From assembly GCA_022778805.1 (NCBI GenBank), contig JALFSN010000002.1, positions 1 through 64,000 on the forward strand: a DNA stretch of 64,000 nucleotides, written 5' to 3'. Both the position numbers and the translations under genes were made by a program. Positions 32,851 to 41,299 of the stretch are shown here, one piece after another. Each line of letters opens with the position of its first letter. Positions within the stretch are counted from its first letter, which is position 1. This stretch comes from Arcanobacterium sp. Lineage in GTDB: Bacteria > Actinomycetota > Actinomycetes > Actinomycetales > Actinomycetaceae. The notes beneath the pieces were generated by a model, which saw only the letters and a list, made by a program, of their open reading frames with translations, had not been told where the DNA came from and searched no databases.

Positions 32851-33231
32851 ATGAGCGAGAATCCGAATTTAGCCGGCGGCTACTCCGGTTCAAACCCAAA
32901 TAATCCGCCCACTTTCGCAGCACCAAACTCTGGCTATACACAGGCACCTTACGGCGCTCCAGCTTATGGGGGCCAACCTAACCAGTTCTCACAGCCTCCA
33001 GCAATTGGACTGCGCTCCCGCCTCGTTGCCGGACTTTTGGGCATCTTCCTTGGCGGCCTCGGTATTCACCGCTTCTATCTAGGCTACACGTCTATTGGAA
33101 TTATCCAGATCGTCGTGTCGATCTTTACCTTAGGCTTAGGCTCGCTCTGGGGATTCATTGAGGGCATTATGATTCTTGCGCGCGCAAACAGCTTCCAGCA
33201 TGATGCCAATGGGCGACCGCTGGCAGACTGA
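32851..33231 (+). CDS. TM2 domain protein
   Basis: 126 residues with AAGGAG five bases before the ATG. The first ~50 residues are rich in Gly, Asn, Pro, Tyr and Gln (disordered), followed by a TM2 domain: two membrane helices joined by a short turn (LLGIFLGGLGIHRFYLGY, then IIQIVVSIFTLGLGSLWGFIEG). TM2 proteins are widespread small membrane proteins of unknown role. It is read opposite to its ilvE and leuB neighbours. Confidence 0.9.
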   Translation: MSENPNLAGGYSGSNPNNPPTFAAPNSGYTQAPYGAPAYGGQPNQFSQPPAIGLRSRLVAGLLGIFLGGLGIHRFYLGYTSIGIIQIVVSIFTLGLGSLWGFIEGIMILARANSFQHDANGRPLAD

Positions 33232-33378
33232 GGCTTTGGTGAGCTGACGCCGCTCAGACTAGCTCTTTGCTAGCACCCTTTGCTAGCGTTCTTTGCTGAA
33301 GCTGCTCCGGTATAAAGGACTGCGAAGAGCCACTCCGGTGCCATATCGATTTTGCTCTGGCAGCATATCAATACAGAC

Positions 33379-33418
33379 GAATGGCGGGTTCCACCTGTGC
33401 GGATGGAACCCGCCATTC
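33379..33418. terminator. Hairpin terminator between TM2 gene and leuB
   Basis: A perfect 15-bp stem (33379-33393 with 33404-33418) around a 10-nt loop, in the gap where the + strand TM2 gene and the minus-strand leuB converge. Probably serves both. Confidence 0.7.
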
Positions 33419-33467
33419 ACATGCCCTTACAGCATCTTCATGTGCGTTCGCAAGTATCGCCACGCAT

Positions 33468-34526
33468 TCAGCTCACGAGCTGCACAATAGCATCTCCAAT
33501 TTCTGCCGTCGTACGCACCAACGGAGCTCCCGCCTCAGCAGCCGTTGCTCGCGCGGCCATATCGCGATCAACGGCATCATTCACTTTTTTCGCCAGCTCG
33601 TTATGCCCCAAGAAATCAAGCATCATCGCAACCGAGCTGATCGTGGCAGTCGGATCTGCTTTCTGCTGACCCGCAATATCGGGAGCACTGCCATGCACCG
33701 GCTCAAACATTGAGGGGAATGTGCGATCAGGGTTGAGATTGCCGCTGGCGGCCAGCCCGATTCCGCCAGTGATCGCACCAGCTTCATCAGTGAGAATATC
33801 TCCGAAGAGGTTATCCGTCACGATCACGTCAAATCTCTGCGGATCGTTCACTAAATAGATTGTGGCAGCATCCACGTGGCAATAGTCTGTGGTAACGCTC
33901 GGGTATTCTCTGCCGACTCGCTCGACGATTCGGCGCCACATATGCCCCGCATTAACCAACACATTGTGCTTGTGCACAAGAGTGAGATGCCCGCGACGTT
34001 TCTGAGCCAAGTCAAAGGCATAGCGCACCACGCGCTCAGCTCCAAAAGCCGTATTGACGGAAACCTCCGTGGCAATCTCCTGCGGAGTATCGACGCGAAT
34101 CGCACCACCATTGCCAGCATAGAGCCCTTCAGTGCCCTCCCTGACTACCACGAAATCGATCTCCCCTGGGTTAGCTAGCGGGCTGGGTACCCCTGGATAG
34201 TATTTGCTCGGGCGCAAATTGACGTATTGATCAAGCTCAAAGCGCAATTTCAGCAGCAGCCCCCGCTCCAGCACTCCACTGGGCATACTGGGATCCCCCA
34301 CAGCCCCCAGCAAAATCGCGTCATGCTCTTTAATCTGGGCAAGTTCCCCATCGGTGAGTACCTCGCCCGTGCGATGATAGCGCGCCGCTCCAAGATCAAA
34401 TTCTGTGGGTTCAAAAGTGACGCCCGTGCCCGCCGTCACGGCTTTCAGCACTTTCAGACCCTCTTCTACTACTTCTGGACCGATTCCATCGCCGCGAATC
34501 ACGGCTAATTTCACTGTGTCTGCCAT
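33468..34526 (-). CDS. leuB: 3-isopropylmalate dehydrogenase
   Basis: 352 residues. It starts with [20 protein letters not shown], has the substrate region [16 protein letters not shown] and [17 protein letters not shown], and the metal site in [20 protein letters not shown]. LeuB oxidises 3-isopropylmalate for leucine, and the same enzyme handles 3-methylmalate in the citramalate pathway set up by cimA. A TATGTT box lies 6 bases upstream of the ATG. Confidence 0.95.
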   Translation of the reverse strand: MADTVKLAVIRGDGIGPEVVEEGLKVLKAVTAGTGVTFEPTEFDLGAARYHRTGEVLTDGELAQIKEHDAILLGAVGDPSMPSGVLERGLLLKLRFELDQYVNLRPSKYYPGVPSPLANPGEIDFVVVREGTEGLYAGNGGAIRVDTPQEIATEVSVNTAFGAERVVRYAFDLAQKRRGHLTLVHKHNVLVNAGHMWRRIVERVGREYPSVTTDYCHVDAATIYLVNDPQRFDVIVTDNLFGDILTDEAGAITGGIGLAASGNLNPDRTFPSMFEPVHGSAPDIAGQQKADPTATISSVAMMLDFLGHNELAKKVNDAVDRDMAARATAAEAGAPLVRTTAEIGDAIVQLVS

Positions 34527-34538
34527 AGCATTAACATA
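34527..34538 (-). promoter_or_regulatory. -10 box of a probable leaderless leuB promoter
   Basis: Minus-strand TATGTT (34538-34533) ends 6 bases before the ATG; no Shine-Dalgarno sequence. Confidence 0.35.
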
Positions 34539-34639
34539 AGCTACCCATTCACTTACTGAGATACTCAGCTCAGAATATGGGCAGGCCTACCACGGCATTG
34601 CCTCTACCACCAGCGAGACTGGCGAGCAGCTTCCACATG

Positions 34640-34671
34640 ACGGCACGGCCACCATTACGGCACGGCCACCA
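34640..34671. repeat. Tandem duplication at the 3' end of the antiporter gene
   Basis: ACGGCACGGCCACCA occurs at 34640-34654 and 34657-34671. The second copy encodes the last residues of the antiporter; the first lies directly after its stop. It looks like a recent 17-bp tandem duplication. Confidence 0.7.
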
Positions 34672-35773
34672 GGAATATATAGGCAGCTGCCACCACAAGG
34701 TGCATAGCGCCTTGAAGCCGCACTGCTCGCCCCTGCACAATCGTCAGGATGCTGAGCACCCCCGTGAGCGCAAAAAGCACCAAGTGAACCGGCTCTAGCC
34801 CCAGTACGATCGGCTTATCTAAGAAAATTGAAATCGCGCCAACCACCGGAATTGTGAGGCCAATAGAAGCGAGCGCTGAACCATAGCCGAGATTCATGGC
34901 GATCTGGGTACGCCCCTTACGCGCATTCTTGAACGCCGCTATCGTCTCCGGCATGAGCACCACTATAGCAATCACAAGCCCCACGACGGCTTCCGGAAAA
35001 CCGAGCACCGTCACCGCATCTTCAATCGGATACGAGAGCACTTTCGAGAGCCCCACCACCGCCACCAGGCTTACTGCGAGCAGCACAAGAGATACAAGAG
35101 TGCGCCGAGTACTCGGCCTAGCCGCGTGCTCACTGGGGCGAATAATCTCGCCTTTCTTGGAAATCGGCAAAAAGAAATCGCGATGCCCACGCGTCTGCGT
35201 CAGCACAAAAAATACCCAGACGAGCAGTGCAATAACGGCTATAAACACCAGTTGGCTCGTAGCGAAGCGTCCTTCTGGAGCAGTTGTCGTCACGCTCGGC
35301 AAAACCATTGTGCCAGTTGCTATCACGAGCACTGCAGAAAATGCCGTCCCTGCGCCCTCTTTATTGAAGTACGCCAGCGCCCCCTTCGTCGTGCCGGTAG
35401 CGACCAAGAGCGCCATACCAATAATCATATTGGTGGTGAGCATCGTGGCGGAGAATACCGTATCGCGTGCGAGCGTGGTGGCTCCTGACGCCCCGGAAAG
35501 CATCAGCATGACGATCATGCCCACTTCAATGACCGTGACGGCAAGTGCCAAAATAAGGGAGCCGAATGGCTCACCCACTTTGTGGGCCACCACCTCAGCG
35601 TGCTCCACTGCAGCCATCACTGCCCCCGCTAAAATCACCGCCAGCACGATACTGCCCGCGACTGCCACGTGCATTCCCCATGAGAAGAGCAACACTACAA
35701 AAGCGAGAGGCGGCCAAAAATACGACCATTTCTGAATGACGTGAGTAGCAGTGCGAGTGACGGCAGCGGGCAT
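34655..35773 (-). CDS. Calcium/cation-proton antiporter (CaCA family, ChaA-like)
   Basis: 372 residues from ATG 35773, supported by AGGAG 5 nt upstream. About eleven membrane helices. The two alpha-repeats carry acidic signatures: EHAEVVAHKVGEPFGSLILALAVTVIEVGMIV (near 60-90) and GLVIAIVVLMPETIAAFKNARKG (near 275-300), as in ChaA/y4hA antiporters. It probably expels Ca2+ or Na+ in exchange for protons at the cytoplasmic membrane. The exact ion cannot be read from sequence. Confidence 0.88.
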   Translation of the reverse strand: MPAAVTRTATHVIQKWSYFWPPLAFVVLLFSWGMHVAVAGSIVLAVILAGAVMAAVEHAEVVAHKVGEPFGSLILALAVTVIEVGMIVMLMLSGASGATTLARDTVFSATMLTTNMIIGMALLVATGTTKGALAYFNKEGAGTAFSAVLVIATGTMVLPSVTTTAPEGRFATSQLVFIAVIALLVWVFFVLTQTRGHRDFFLPISKKGEIIRPSEHAARPSTRRTLVSLVLLAVSLVAVVGLSKVLSYPIEDAVTVLGFPEAVVGLVIAIVVLMPETIAAFKNARKGRTQIAMNLGYGSALASIGLTIPVVGAISIFLDKPIVLGLEPVHLVLFALTGVLSILTIVQGRAVRLQGAMHLVVAAAYIFLVAVP

Positions 35774-35977
35774 ATATCTCCTATACGTTAGCATTGTGTG
35801 ATTTTTATCAAGTTTAACATAGATGACTAACTAAATGCAGTAGACACCAACCCTACATACAGTAGATCGGCAGGCTGCCGCTCAGAGTTGCACCCCCACC
35901 GCGCGCCGGCGCCCACCAGTAGGAATAGTCAAGCATAATTCTGCGCACTGACAGCTGCGGGCTTCCTCGCACCGTCC

Positions 35978-36628
35978 TCACTGCGCGTATTTTTCGCTGT
36001 AGTAGCCATTTTGATCGACGCCACGAGCTTGATGCACCACCAGCGGAAAACCGAGGGCTGCGACTCGTTCCGTGACGGCGGGCAGGTGCACTTCGAGAGT
36101 GGAGCCAGGCCAGATCGTGGTGCGCACTTCTATCTCAATATCGCCCCTGCGCGCCGCTGCGGTGACGATTTCTAAGGACTGCCACGCCGCCTCAGCGCGG
36201 GCGAGCGTGCCGCCCACCACAGCGGGCATATCTGCGGGCAGCCCTTTGACGTCGATACCAATCCACTCCGGCCGCGTGGCCCGATCTGCAAGCAAAGCCT
36301 CAAGACGCTTCGGCTGATACCCACATGTATGCAACCCTACAGGGAACCCTTCGGCGTGAATAGCAGCAATAGCATCACCCAGCGCCAGCTGCGCCGTGGG
36401 CTCTCCGCCACTGATGACAGCTCCATCGAGCAATCCGCGCCGCGAGCGCAGCAGATCTAACAACTGCTCAAAGCTAGCCTCGCCGTCGCTAAAAGGTTGG
36501 AGCTGGAAATTATGGCAGTAGATGCATCTCCACGGGCATCCTTGCACAAATGCACTAGCCGTGAGTTTTCCTGGCCAGTCAGTGGCCGAAAATGGGATTA
36601 TTCCAGCGATTTTCAGATCAACACCCAC
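35978..36628 (-). CDS. nrdG: Anaerobic ribonucleotide reductase activase (radical SAM)
   Basis: 216 residues. The radical SAM motif is CPWRCIYC (CxxxCxxC, near residue 31), followed by LLDGAVISGGEPTAQ (glycine-rich SAM contact). It belongs to the NrdG-like activating enzymes that place the glycyl radical on NrdD. It lies downstream of nrdD on the same strand, separated by a 350-base gap with a hairpin, so it may have its own promoter or depend on read-through. Confidence 0.9.
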   Translation of the reverse strand: MGVDLKIAGIIPFSATDWPGKLTASAFVQGCPWRCIYCHNFQLQPFSDGEASFEQLLDLLRSRRGLLDGAVISGGEPTAQLALGDAIAAIHAEGFPVGLHTCGYQPKRLEALLADRATRPEWIGIDVKGLPADMPAVVGGTLARAEAAWQSLEIVTAAARRGDIEIEVRTTIWPGSTLEVHLPAVTERVAALGFPLVVHQARGVDQNGYYSEKYAQ

Positions 36629-36980
36629 CGGTATGCCACTCCTTATTCTATTCCGCTTTTACTCCGCATCATTCTTGTCTACTAGCGGCTCGCTATCCGC
36701 GCTACCGCCTGCCACTGCCAGCGTGCCGCCTACTGCGCCCACCTGCGCTCACGCCCTACCGCTATGCCCTACCGCGAACGCAGCGCCAACCATCCTTGCA
36801 AAGCACCTCTTGTCGCAGGCTCTGCCGCACGTTCCCCGCAGCGAGCCGGCACGGAGCTAATGCGGAGAAGAGGGCAAAATGCGTGGATACGGCAAGCCCC
36901 TCAGCAGATGGAACTTGCCGTATCACCTTAGCGAGCAGTTAGCGAGCAGTCACAAGGAGCGGACAGCTATAGAGAGTCGA
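36629..36980 (-). other. Gap between nrdD and nrdG
   Basis: 352 bases, GC-rich, without a convincing gene. It holds the hairpin at 36886-36924 after nrdD. No promoter could be assigned to nrdG with confidence. Confidence 0.4.
36886..36924 (-). terminator. Hairpin after nrdD
   Basis: GATACGGCAAG (36886-36896) pairs perfectly with CTTGCCGTATC (36914-36924), loop 17 nt, about 57 bases beyond the nrdD stop. There is no clear T-run, so it may be only a partial terminator before nrdG. Confidence 0.5.
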
Positions 36981-38816
36981 TCAGACCAGCGCTTCAGAGA
37001 AATACTGGCGCTCATGGAATTCGCCTTTCTTGCCAGTATTAAAGCTCTTCATCGGGCGGAAGTACCCCATCACGCGAGTCCACACCTCGGTCTCTGCTCC
37101 GCACGTCGGGCACTCAAAATGCTCACCAGAGAAATAGCCGTGATCTTCGCAAATCGAGAACGTAGGAGTCACAGTAATATACGGCAAGCGATATCCCTCA
37201 AGGGCGCGGCGCACCAGCTTGGCGCAGGCTTCGCCGTCACTCATAGCCGCCCCCATATAGAGGTGCAGCACTGTGCCACCCGTGTACTTGCTTTGCAAAT
37301 CCTCTTGTTCAGCAAGCGCCTGGAATGGATCGGGCGTATAGCTCACCGGCAGTTGCGAGGAATTCGTGTAATACGGCTGCTGCGGAGTGCCAGCTTGGAT
37401 AATATCCGCATAGCGTTTGCGATCCTCACGTGCAAAGCGATACGTGGTGCCTTCAGCTGGAGTAGCTTCGAGATTGTAGAGGTGTCCGGTCTTCTCCTGA
37501 GCGGCCACCAGTCGCTCGTTCACGTGATCCAGAATCCGAGCTGCCATCTGATGCCCCTCAGGATCCGTGATGTCCATTGCATCATGGGTGAAGTTGCGAA
37601 CCATTTCGTTGGCGCCATTCACTCCAATAGTGGAGAAATGATTGTCGAGCGAGGGGAGCCAGCGCTTCGTGAACGGATAGAGCCCTTGATCAATGAGCGT
37701 ACTCACGGTGGAGCGGCGACGTTCCAACGTGTCGATACCCAGATCGATGAGATAATCGAGTTCTTTTATCAGACCAGCTTCATCGCCAGCATGTAGATAC
37801 CCAAGGCGCGCGAGATTCATCGTGACGACGCCGATGGAGCCAGTGAGCTCAGCAGAGCCAAAGAGCCCGTTGCCGCGTTTCATGAGTTCACGCAGATCGA
37901 GCTGAAGCCGGCAGCACATGGAACGGATCATAGAAGGGTCGAGATCCGAATTGATGAAGTTCTGGAAATAGGGCAGGCCGTATTTTGCCGTCATTTCAAA
38001 GAGCGCTTTGGCGTTCTCAGACTCCCACGGGAAATCCTTGGTGATATTGTACGTGGGAATTGGGAATGTGAAAGGACGCCCGTTCGCATCGCCCGCCGTC
38101 ATCACCTCCATGAACGCACGGTTAATCAGCCCCATCTCTTCTTCTAGCTCTCCATACGTGAAGTCGCATACTTCTTCACCGATGTAAGGATATTGATCGG
38201 CCAAATCTGCCGGACACGTCCAATCGAAGGTGAGATTCGTGAAAGGCGTCTGCATTCCCCAGCGCGAGGGCACGTTCATATTAAAGACAAACTCTTGCAG
38301 CGACTGCTTAATCTCGTCGTAGCTGAGATGATCCAGGCGCACAAAAGGAGCCATGTACGTATCAAAGCTGGAGAATGCCTGCGCGCCAGCCCACTCATTC
38401 TGCAGCGTACCCAGGAAATTCACCATCTGGCCGAGCGCCGACGAGAAATGCTTCGGAGCAGAGGAACTCACCGTGCCAGCCACGCCGCCAAAGCCCTGCT
38501 CTAGCAGCTGCCGCAAACTCCAGCCAGCGCAGTATCCCGAGAGCATGTCGAGATCATGGATGTGGATAGCACCCTCACGGTGAGCCTCGCCAGCTTCCTT
38601 GGAAAACACTTTATCCAGCCAATAGTTGGCCACCACTTTGCCAGAGGTATTCAAAATCATGCCACCGAGCGAATAATCCTGGTTCGCGTTGGCATTCACC
38701 CGCCAGTCGGAGCGCTCAATGTACTCATCAAGCGTGGAGATCGGGTCGATCAAATGAGCAGCACGCTCCATTTCCTCTCCCATTTCTGCTTCCAAGTGTT
38801 CGAGGTATGCCGTCAT
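36981..38816 (-). CDS. nrdD: Anaerobic (class III) ribonucleoside-triphosphate reductase
   Basis: 611 residues from ATG 38816, preceded by AAAGGGG. Features: EGAIHIHDLDMLSGYCAGWSL (substrate/dimer region), FTNLTFDWTCP, SMCCRLQLDLRELMKRGNGLFG, and the C-terminal zinc site (CEDHGYFSGEHFECPTCG). A short RVMGYFRP..FNTGKKGEFHERQYF tail carries the glycyl-radical loop region. It reduces ribonucleotides without oxygen using a glycyl radical made by NrdG. Tandem NrdR boxes about 200 bases upstream indicate NrdR control. Confidence 0.95.
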   Translation of the reverse strand: MTAYLEHLEAEMGEEMERAAHLIDPISTLDEYIERSDWRVNANANQDYSLGGMILNTSGKVVANYWLDKVFSKEAGEAHREGAIHIHDLDMLSGYCAGWSLRQLLEQGFGGVAGTVSSSAPKHFSSALGQMVNFLGTLQNEWAGAQAFSSFDTYMAPFVRLDHLSYDEIKQSLQEFVFNMNVPSRWGMQTPFTNLTFDWTCPADLADQYPYIGEEVCDFTYGELEEEMGLINRAFMEVMTAGDANGRPFTFPIPTYNITKDFPWESENAKALFEMTAKYGLPYFQNFINSDLDPSMIRSMCCRLQLDLRELMKRGNGLFGSAELTGSIGVVTMNLARLGYLHAGDEAGLIKELDYLIDLGIDTLERRRSTVSTLIDQGLYPFTKRWLPSLDNHFSTIGVNGANEMVRNFTHDAMDITDPEGHQMAARILDHVNERLVAAQEKTGHLYNLEATPAEGTTYRFAREDRKRYADIIQAGTPQQPYYTNSSQLPVSYTPDPFQALAEQEDLQSKYTGGTVLHLYMGAAMSDGEACAKLVRRALEGYRLPYITVTPTFSICEDHGYFSGEHFECPTCGAETEVWTRVMGYFRPMKSFNTGKKGEFHERQYFSEALV

Positions 38817-39009
38817 ACTCGTTCCCCTTTCATCTCCGACGAATGCCACATACAGCATCCGCTCTATTAGTCGCTCTCAGCAATGCCCATTTTCAGCAGT
38901 GCCGCCAGCACTTCACCACGACTGTGCAATGACGACGGCGCCTACTCGCTACCGCAAACAGCCCACAGACAGTTCACAGCACAGGCAGCCACTCGAAAAT
39001 TGCGCCAAA

Positions 39010-39056
39010 TCCCAATATATAGCGATGCCACTGGACGACGCCACAAGATATTGGGG
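39010..39056. promoter_or_regulatory. Tandem NrdR boxes upstream of nrdD
   Basis: Two 16-bp sites match the NrdR box core CWATATATWG: CAATATATAG at 39013-39022 (all ten positions) and CAAGATATTG at 39044-39053 (nine of ten). Their centres are 31 bp apart, three helical turns, the normal arrangement for NrdR pairs. They lie in the 440-base gap between nrdD and the adenylate-forming enzyme; I see nothing else in that gap. Confidence 0.8.
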
Positions 39057-39258
39057 TGTGTTGTGTGTGAGCCATGCCTCGCACAGCTAGCCGCATGGCC
39101 CCACAATGCCCTACATAATGCCCACGAAGAGCACTTTTACTCCGTGGCGCACGCGTACACGCGCATAAAAATATCTCTCAGCTCACATGTACGCGCAGGC
39201 GGCGCGCCTCACGGCGTCGCTGCTATCTCCACCCCACTGCTGCTATCGCGCGTACACC

Positions 39259-41292
39259 TCAGCTACTCAACAGCTGTACCAATGCCTCACGATCAAGTTT
39301 GCCATTGGCGTTCAACGGGAAACGCTCCACAATTTCCACTCTGCGCGGCAGCTTAAAATCAGCTAGCGAACTTGCTGCGAACGTCCGCAGCTGTGCCAGA
39401 TTGGGAGGCGTAGCCCCTGGAGCCAGAATGAGAGCAGCCGCCACTGCTTCGCCCCACACCGGATCTGGCACCCCCACCACTGCCACATCCGACACGCCAG
39501 GATACTGGGCAATCACCTGCATCACTTCGTTGGGCGCCACCTTTTCTCCACCGGTGTTGATAAGCTCATGCAATCTCCCTATCACCCACAGATATCCTTC
39601 CGAATCCAGGCGCACCATATCTCCGGTGTGTAGCCACGGCGAACGGTCTGCCGTATGCTCTTGGCGATCGTGCCAGTAGCGATTGACGACGCTCGGGCCG
39701 CGTAGCCACAATTCACCGCGCGGCTGCGAGCCAGAGGCATCGCGGCCAGTTTCCGGATCGACAATTCTCGCCTGTATATAAGCGAAGGGGCGTCCAATCG
39801 CACCAGCGTGATCGGCGAGCAGCTCAGCGGGCAGATAGCAGCCGGAAGCAGACGTTTCCGTCATGCCCCACACGTTCAGCACGTGCAAGCCGGCGGCATC
39901 CAACTCACGGAGCAGCTGAGCTGGCGCTGCCGCTCCGCCTATGAGTGGCAGGCGAAATGCGTGCAAATCGGCGCTGGCGAAATAGGGCTCGCGCATGAGC
40001 GCCGCATACATTGTGGGCACACCAAACATGATGGCCACATGGCGCCGCTCCAGCTCGCGCAGCACCACCGCCGGTTGAAATTCACGAACCACGACCACGG
40101 TGCCGCCGTGCGAAAAGAGGTCTGCCGTGGTGCCGTTAAAACCACCGATATGCGTCAGCGGCGCCACCACTAATTCCACATCGAGATGTGAGTACTCAAA
40201 TCCTTCTCGAAAGTTGCGCGAGCCCCACCACAGGTTTTCATAGGTGAGCGGCACGAGTTTCGGCTCACCCGTCGATCCGCTGGTGAGCACAATGACCCCT
40301 ACGCCCTCTGGATAAGCGGCATTGTTCAGCCCTGCATCATGTCTCGATGTCCGAAGGGGTAGCTCCCGCAGCTCACGTTGGCTACCATGGTGGCGATCGT
40401 TGTCAGTGGTACTGACGCTGCTGGTCTCTGCACTGACGCTACGAGCCGCCACACTCAGTGCGCGCCAACCGGAGGCCACCGCTCTTTCCAGGTGCTTCGG
40501 ATCGGGAGCAAGCTCCGGCGGAAGCTGCGCCTGGGCGTCGTCGTCCAACACAAAAAGCGCCTCACTCGTGAGTTGCGCCATTCCATCCGCGGCTCCATTC
40601 GCGACGTGATCTCCCCCAGTATCACCTGCTGCCGCAGCTCGGCCACTATCTGCGGCAGCTACAGTATCCGCAGCGTTCATATCTCGGCCGTTATCTGCGA
40701 TATCCACAGTATGCACACCTGCCCGCCCATTCACCACTCGGGGCAAATCGCCCAATGCTCCAACAGCAGTCTCAGGGTCAGCTACGAGTGCGCGCGGCGT
40801 CAAGCGTGCCACAACTCTCATAAGCTCTGGGCGGGTGAGCCGGTAAGAAATCGGCACAAACACTGCACCAATTCGGGCGAGCGCCACATAGAGGAGAAGG
40901 TGGTACGGAGAATTTCGGGCAACGATCGCCACCCTATCCCCACGCCGCACCCCTACCTCCATGAGCAGCTGCGCCAGCTGGAACGTTTGCACAGCGGCTT
41001 CACGCACGCTCCACCTGCGCTCGCCGTACCATAAACTCACCCGCTGGGGATGCGCATCAGCGGCGCGATCGAGGCTGTGCGCCGGATTAAAGTGCGGGGC
41101 ACCAGACTCGCCGTCTACGCAATCGACGCCATCATCCGCACAATCAGCACCATCAGAAGTTCTCACCCCCATAGTGTACGGCGCAGCGCCACCTGCCAGC
41201 TCGGCAGATGAGGGGGGGGGACTCTCGCCCACCGGATCAGCAGGCAGGAAAGGGATCACTCTCGCCCGCCAGTAGCGAAGTTGTACTAGCAT
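39259..41292 (-). CDS. AMP-binding (class I adenylate-forming) enzyme, acyl-CoA ligase-like
   Basis: Up to 677 residues. ANL-superfamily motifs: VIVLTSGSTGEPKLVPLTYEN (P-loop), LNVWGMTETSASG, WLHTGDMVRLDSEGYLWVIGRLHELINTGGEKVAP and the C-terminal catalytic lysine in NANGKLDRE. A ~110-residue Ala/Asp-rich insertion (about 195-305) precedes the P-loop. The substrate cannot be read; MenE (o-succinylbenzoate-CoA ligase) or fatty acyl-CoA ligase are possible. The ATG at 41292 sits 7 bases from the divergent start of the next gene and a G9 tract lies at 41212-41220, so a start at 41172 or 41166 is also possible. Confidence 0.8.
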   Translation of the reverse strand: MLVQLRYWRARVIPFLPADPVGESPPPSSAELAGGAAPYTMGVRTSDGADCADDGVDCVDGESGAPHFNPAHSLDRAADAHPQRVSLWYGERRWSVREAAVQTFQLAQLLMEVGVRRGDRVAIVARNSPYHLLLYVALARIGAVFVPISYRLTRPELMRVVARLTPRALVADPETAVGALGDLPRVVNGRAGVHTVDIADNGRDMNAADTVAAADSGRAAAAGDTGGDHVANGAADGMAQLTSEALFVLDDDAQAQLPPELAPDPKHLERAVASGWRALSVAARSVSAETSSVSTTDNDRHHGSQRELRELPLRTSRHDAGLNNAAYPEGVGVIVLTSGSTGEPKLVPLTYENLWWGSRNFREGFEYSHLDVELVVAPLTHIGGFNGTTADLFSHGGTVVVVREFQPAVVLRELERRHVAIMFGVPTMYAALMREPYFASADLHAFRLPLIGGAAAPAQLLRELDAAGLHVLNVWGMTETSASGCYLPAELLADHAGAIGRPFAYIQARIVDPETGRDASGSQPRGELWLRGPSVVNRYWHDRQEHTADRSPWLHTGDMVRLDSEGYLWVIGRLHELINTGGEKVAPNEVMQVIAQYPGVSDVAVVGVPDPVWGEAVAAALILAPGATPPNLAQLRTFAASSLADFKLPRRVEIVERFPLNANGKLDREALVQLLSS
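41212..41220. repeat. G9 homopolymer tract
   Basis: Nine consecutive G on the + strand (C on the coding strand) in the 5' region of the adenylate-forming enzyme gene. Such runs can slip during replication and shift the reading frame. Confidence 0.7.
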
Positions 41293-41299
41293 ACTGTGT
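41287..41299 (+). promoter_or_regulatory. -10 box of a probable leaderless acyl-CoA synthetase promoter
   Basis: TAGCAT (41287-41292) ends 7 bases before the ATG at 41300. It overlaps the divergent gene's ATG, so at most one of the two starts can be correct as drawn for independent promoters. Confidence 0.4.

Noticed and set aside
34896-35735. 279-codon + strand frame inside the antiporter gene
   Set aside because: It is a low-complexity Ser/Thr/Ala mirror of a membrane protein gene on the other strand.
36879-37796. 305-codon + strand frame within nrdD
   Set aside because: Antisense to a clearly conserved enzyme; no homology or ribosome site.
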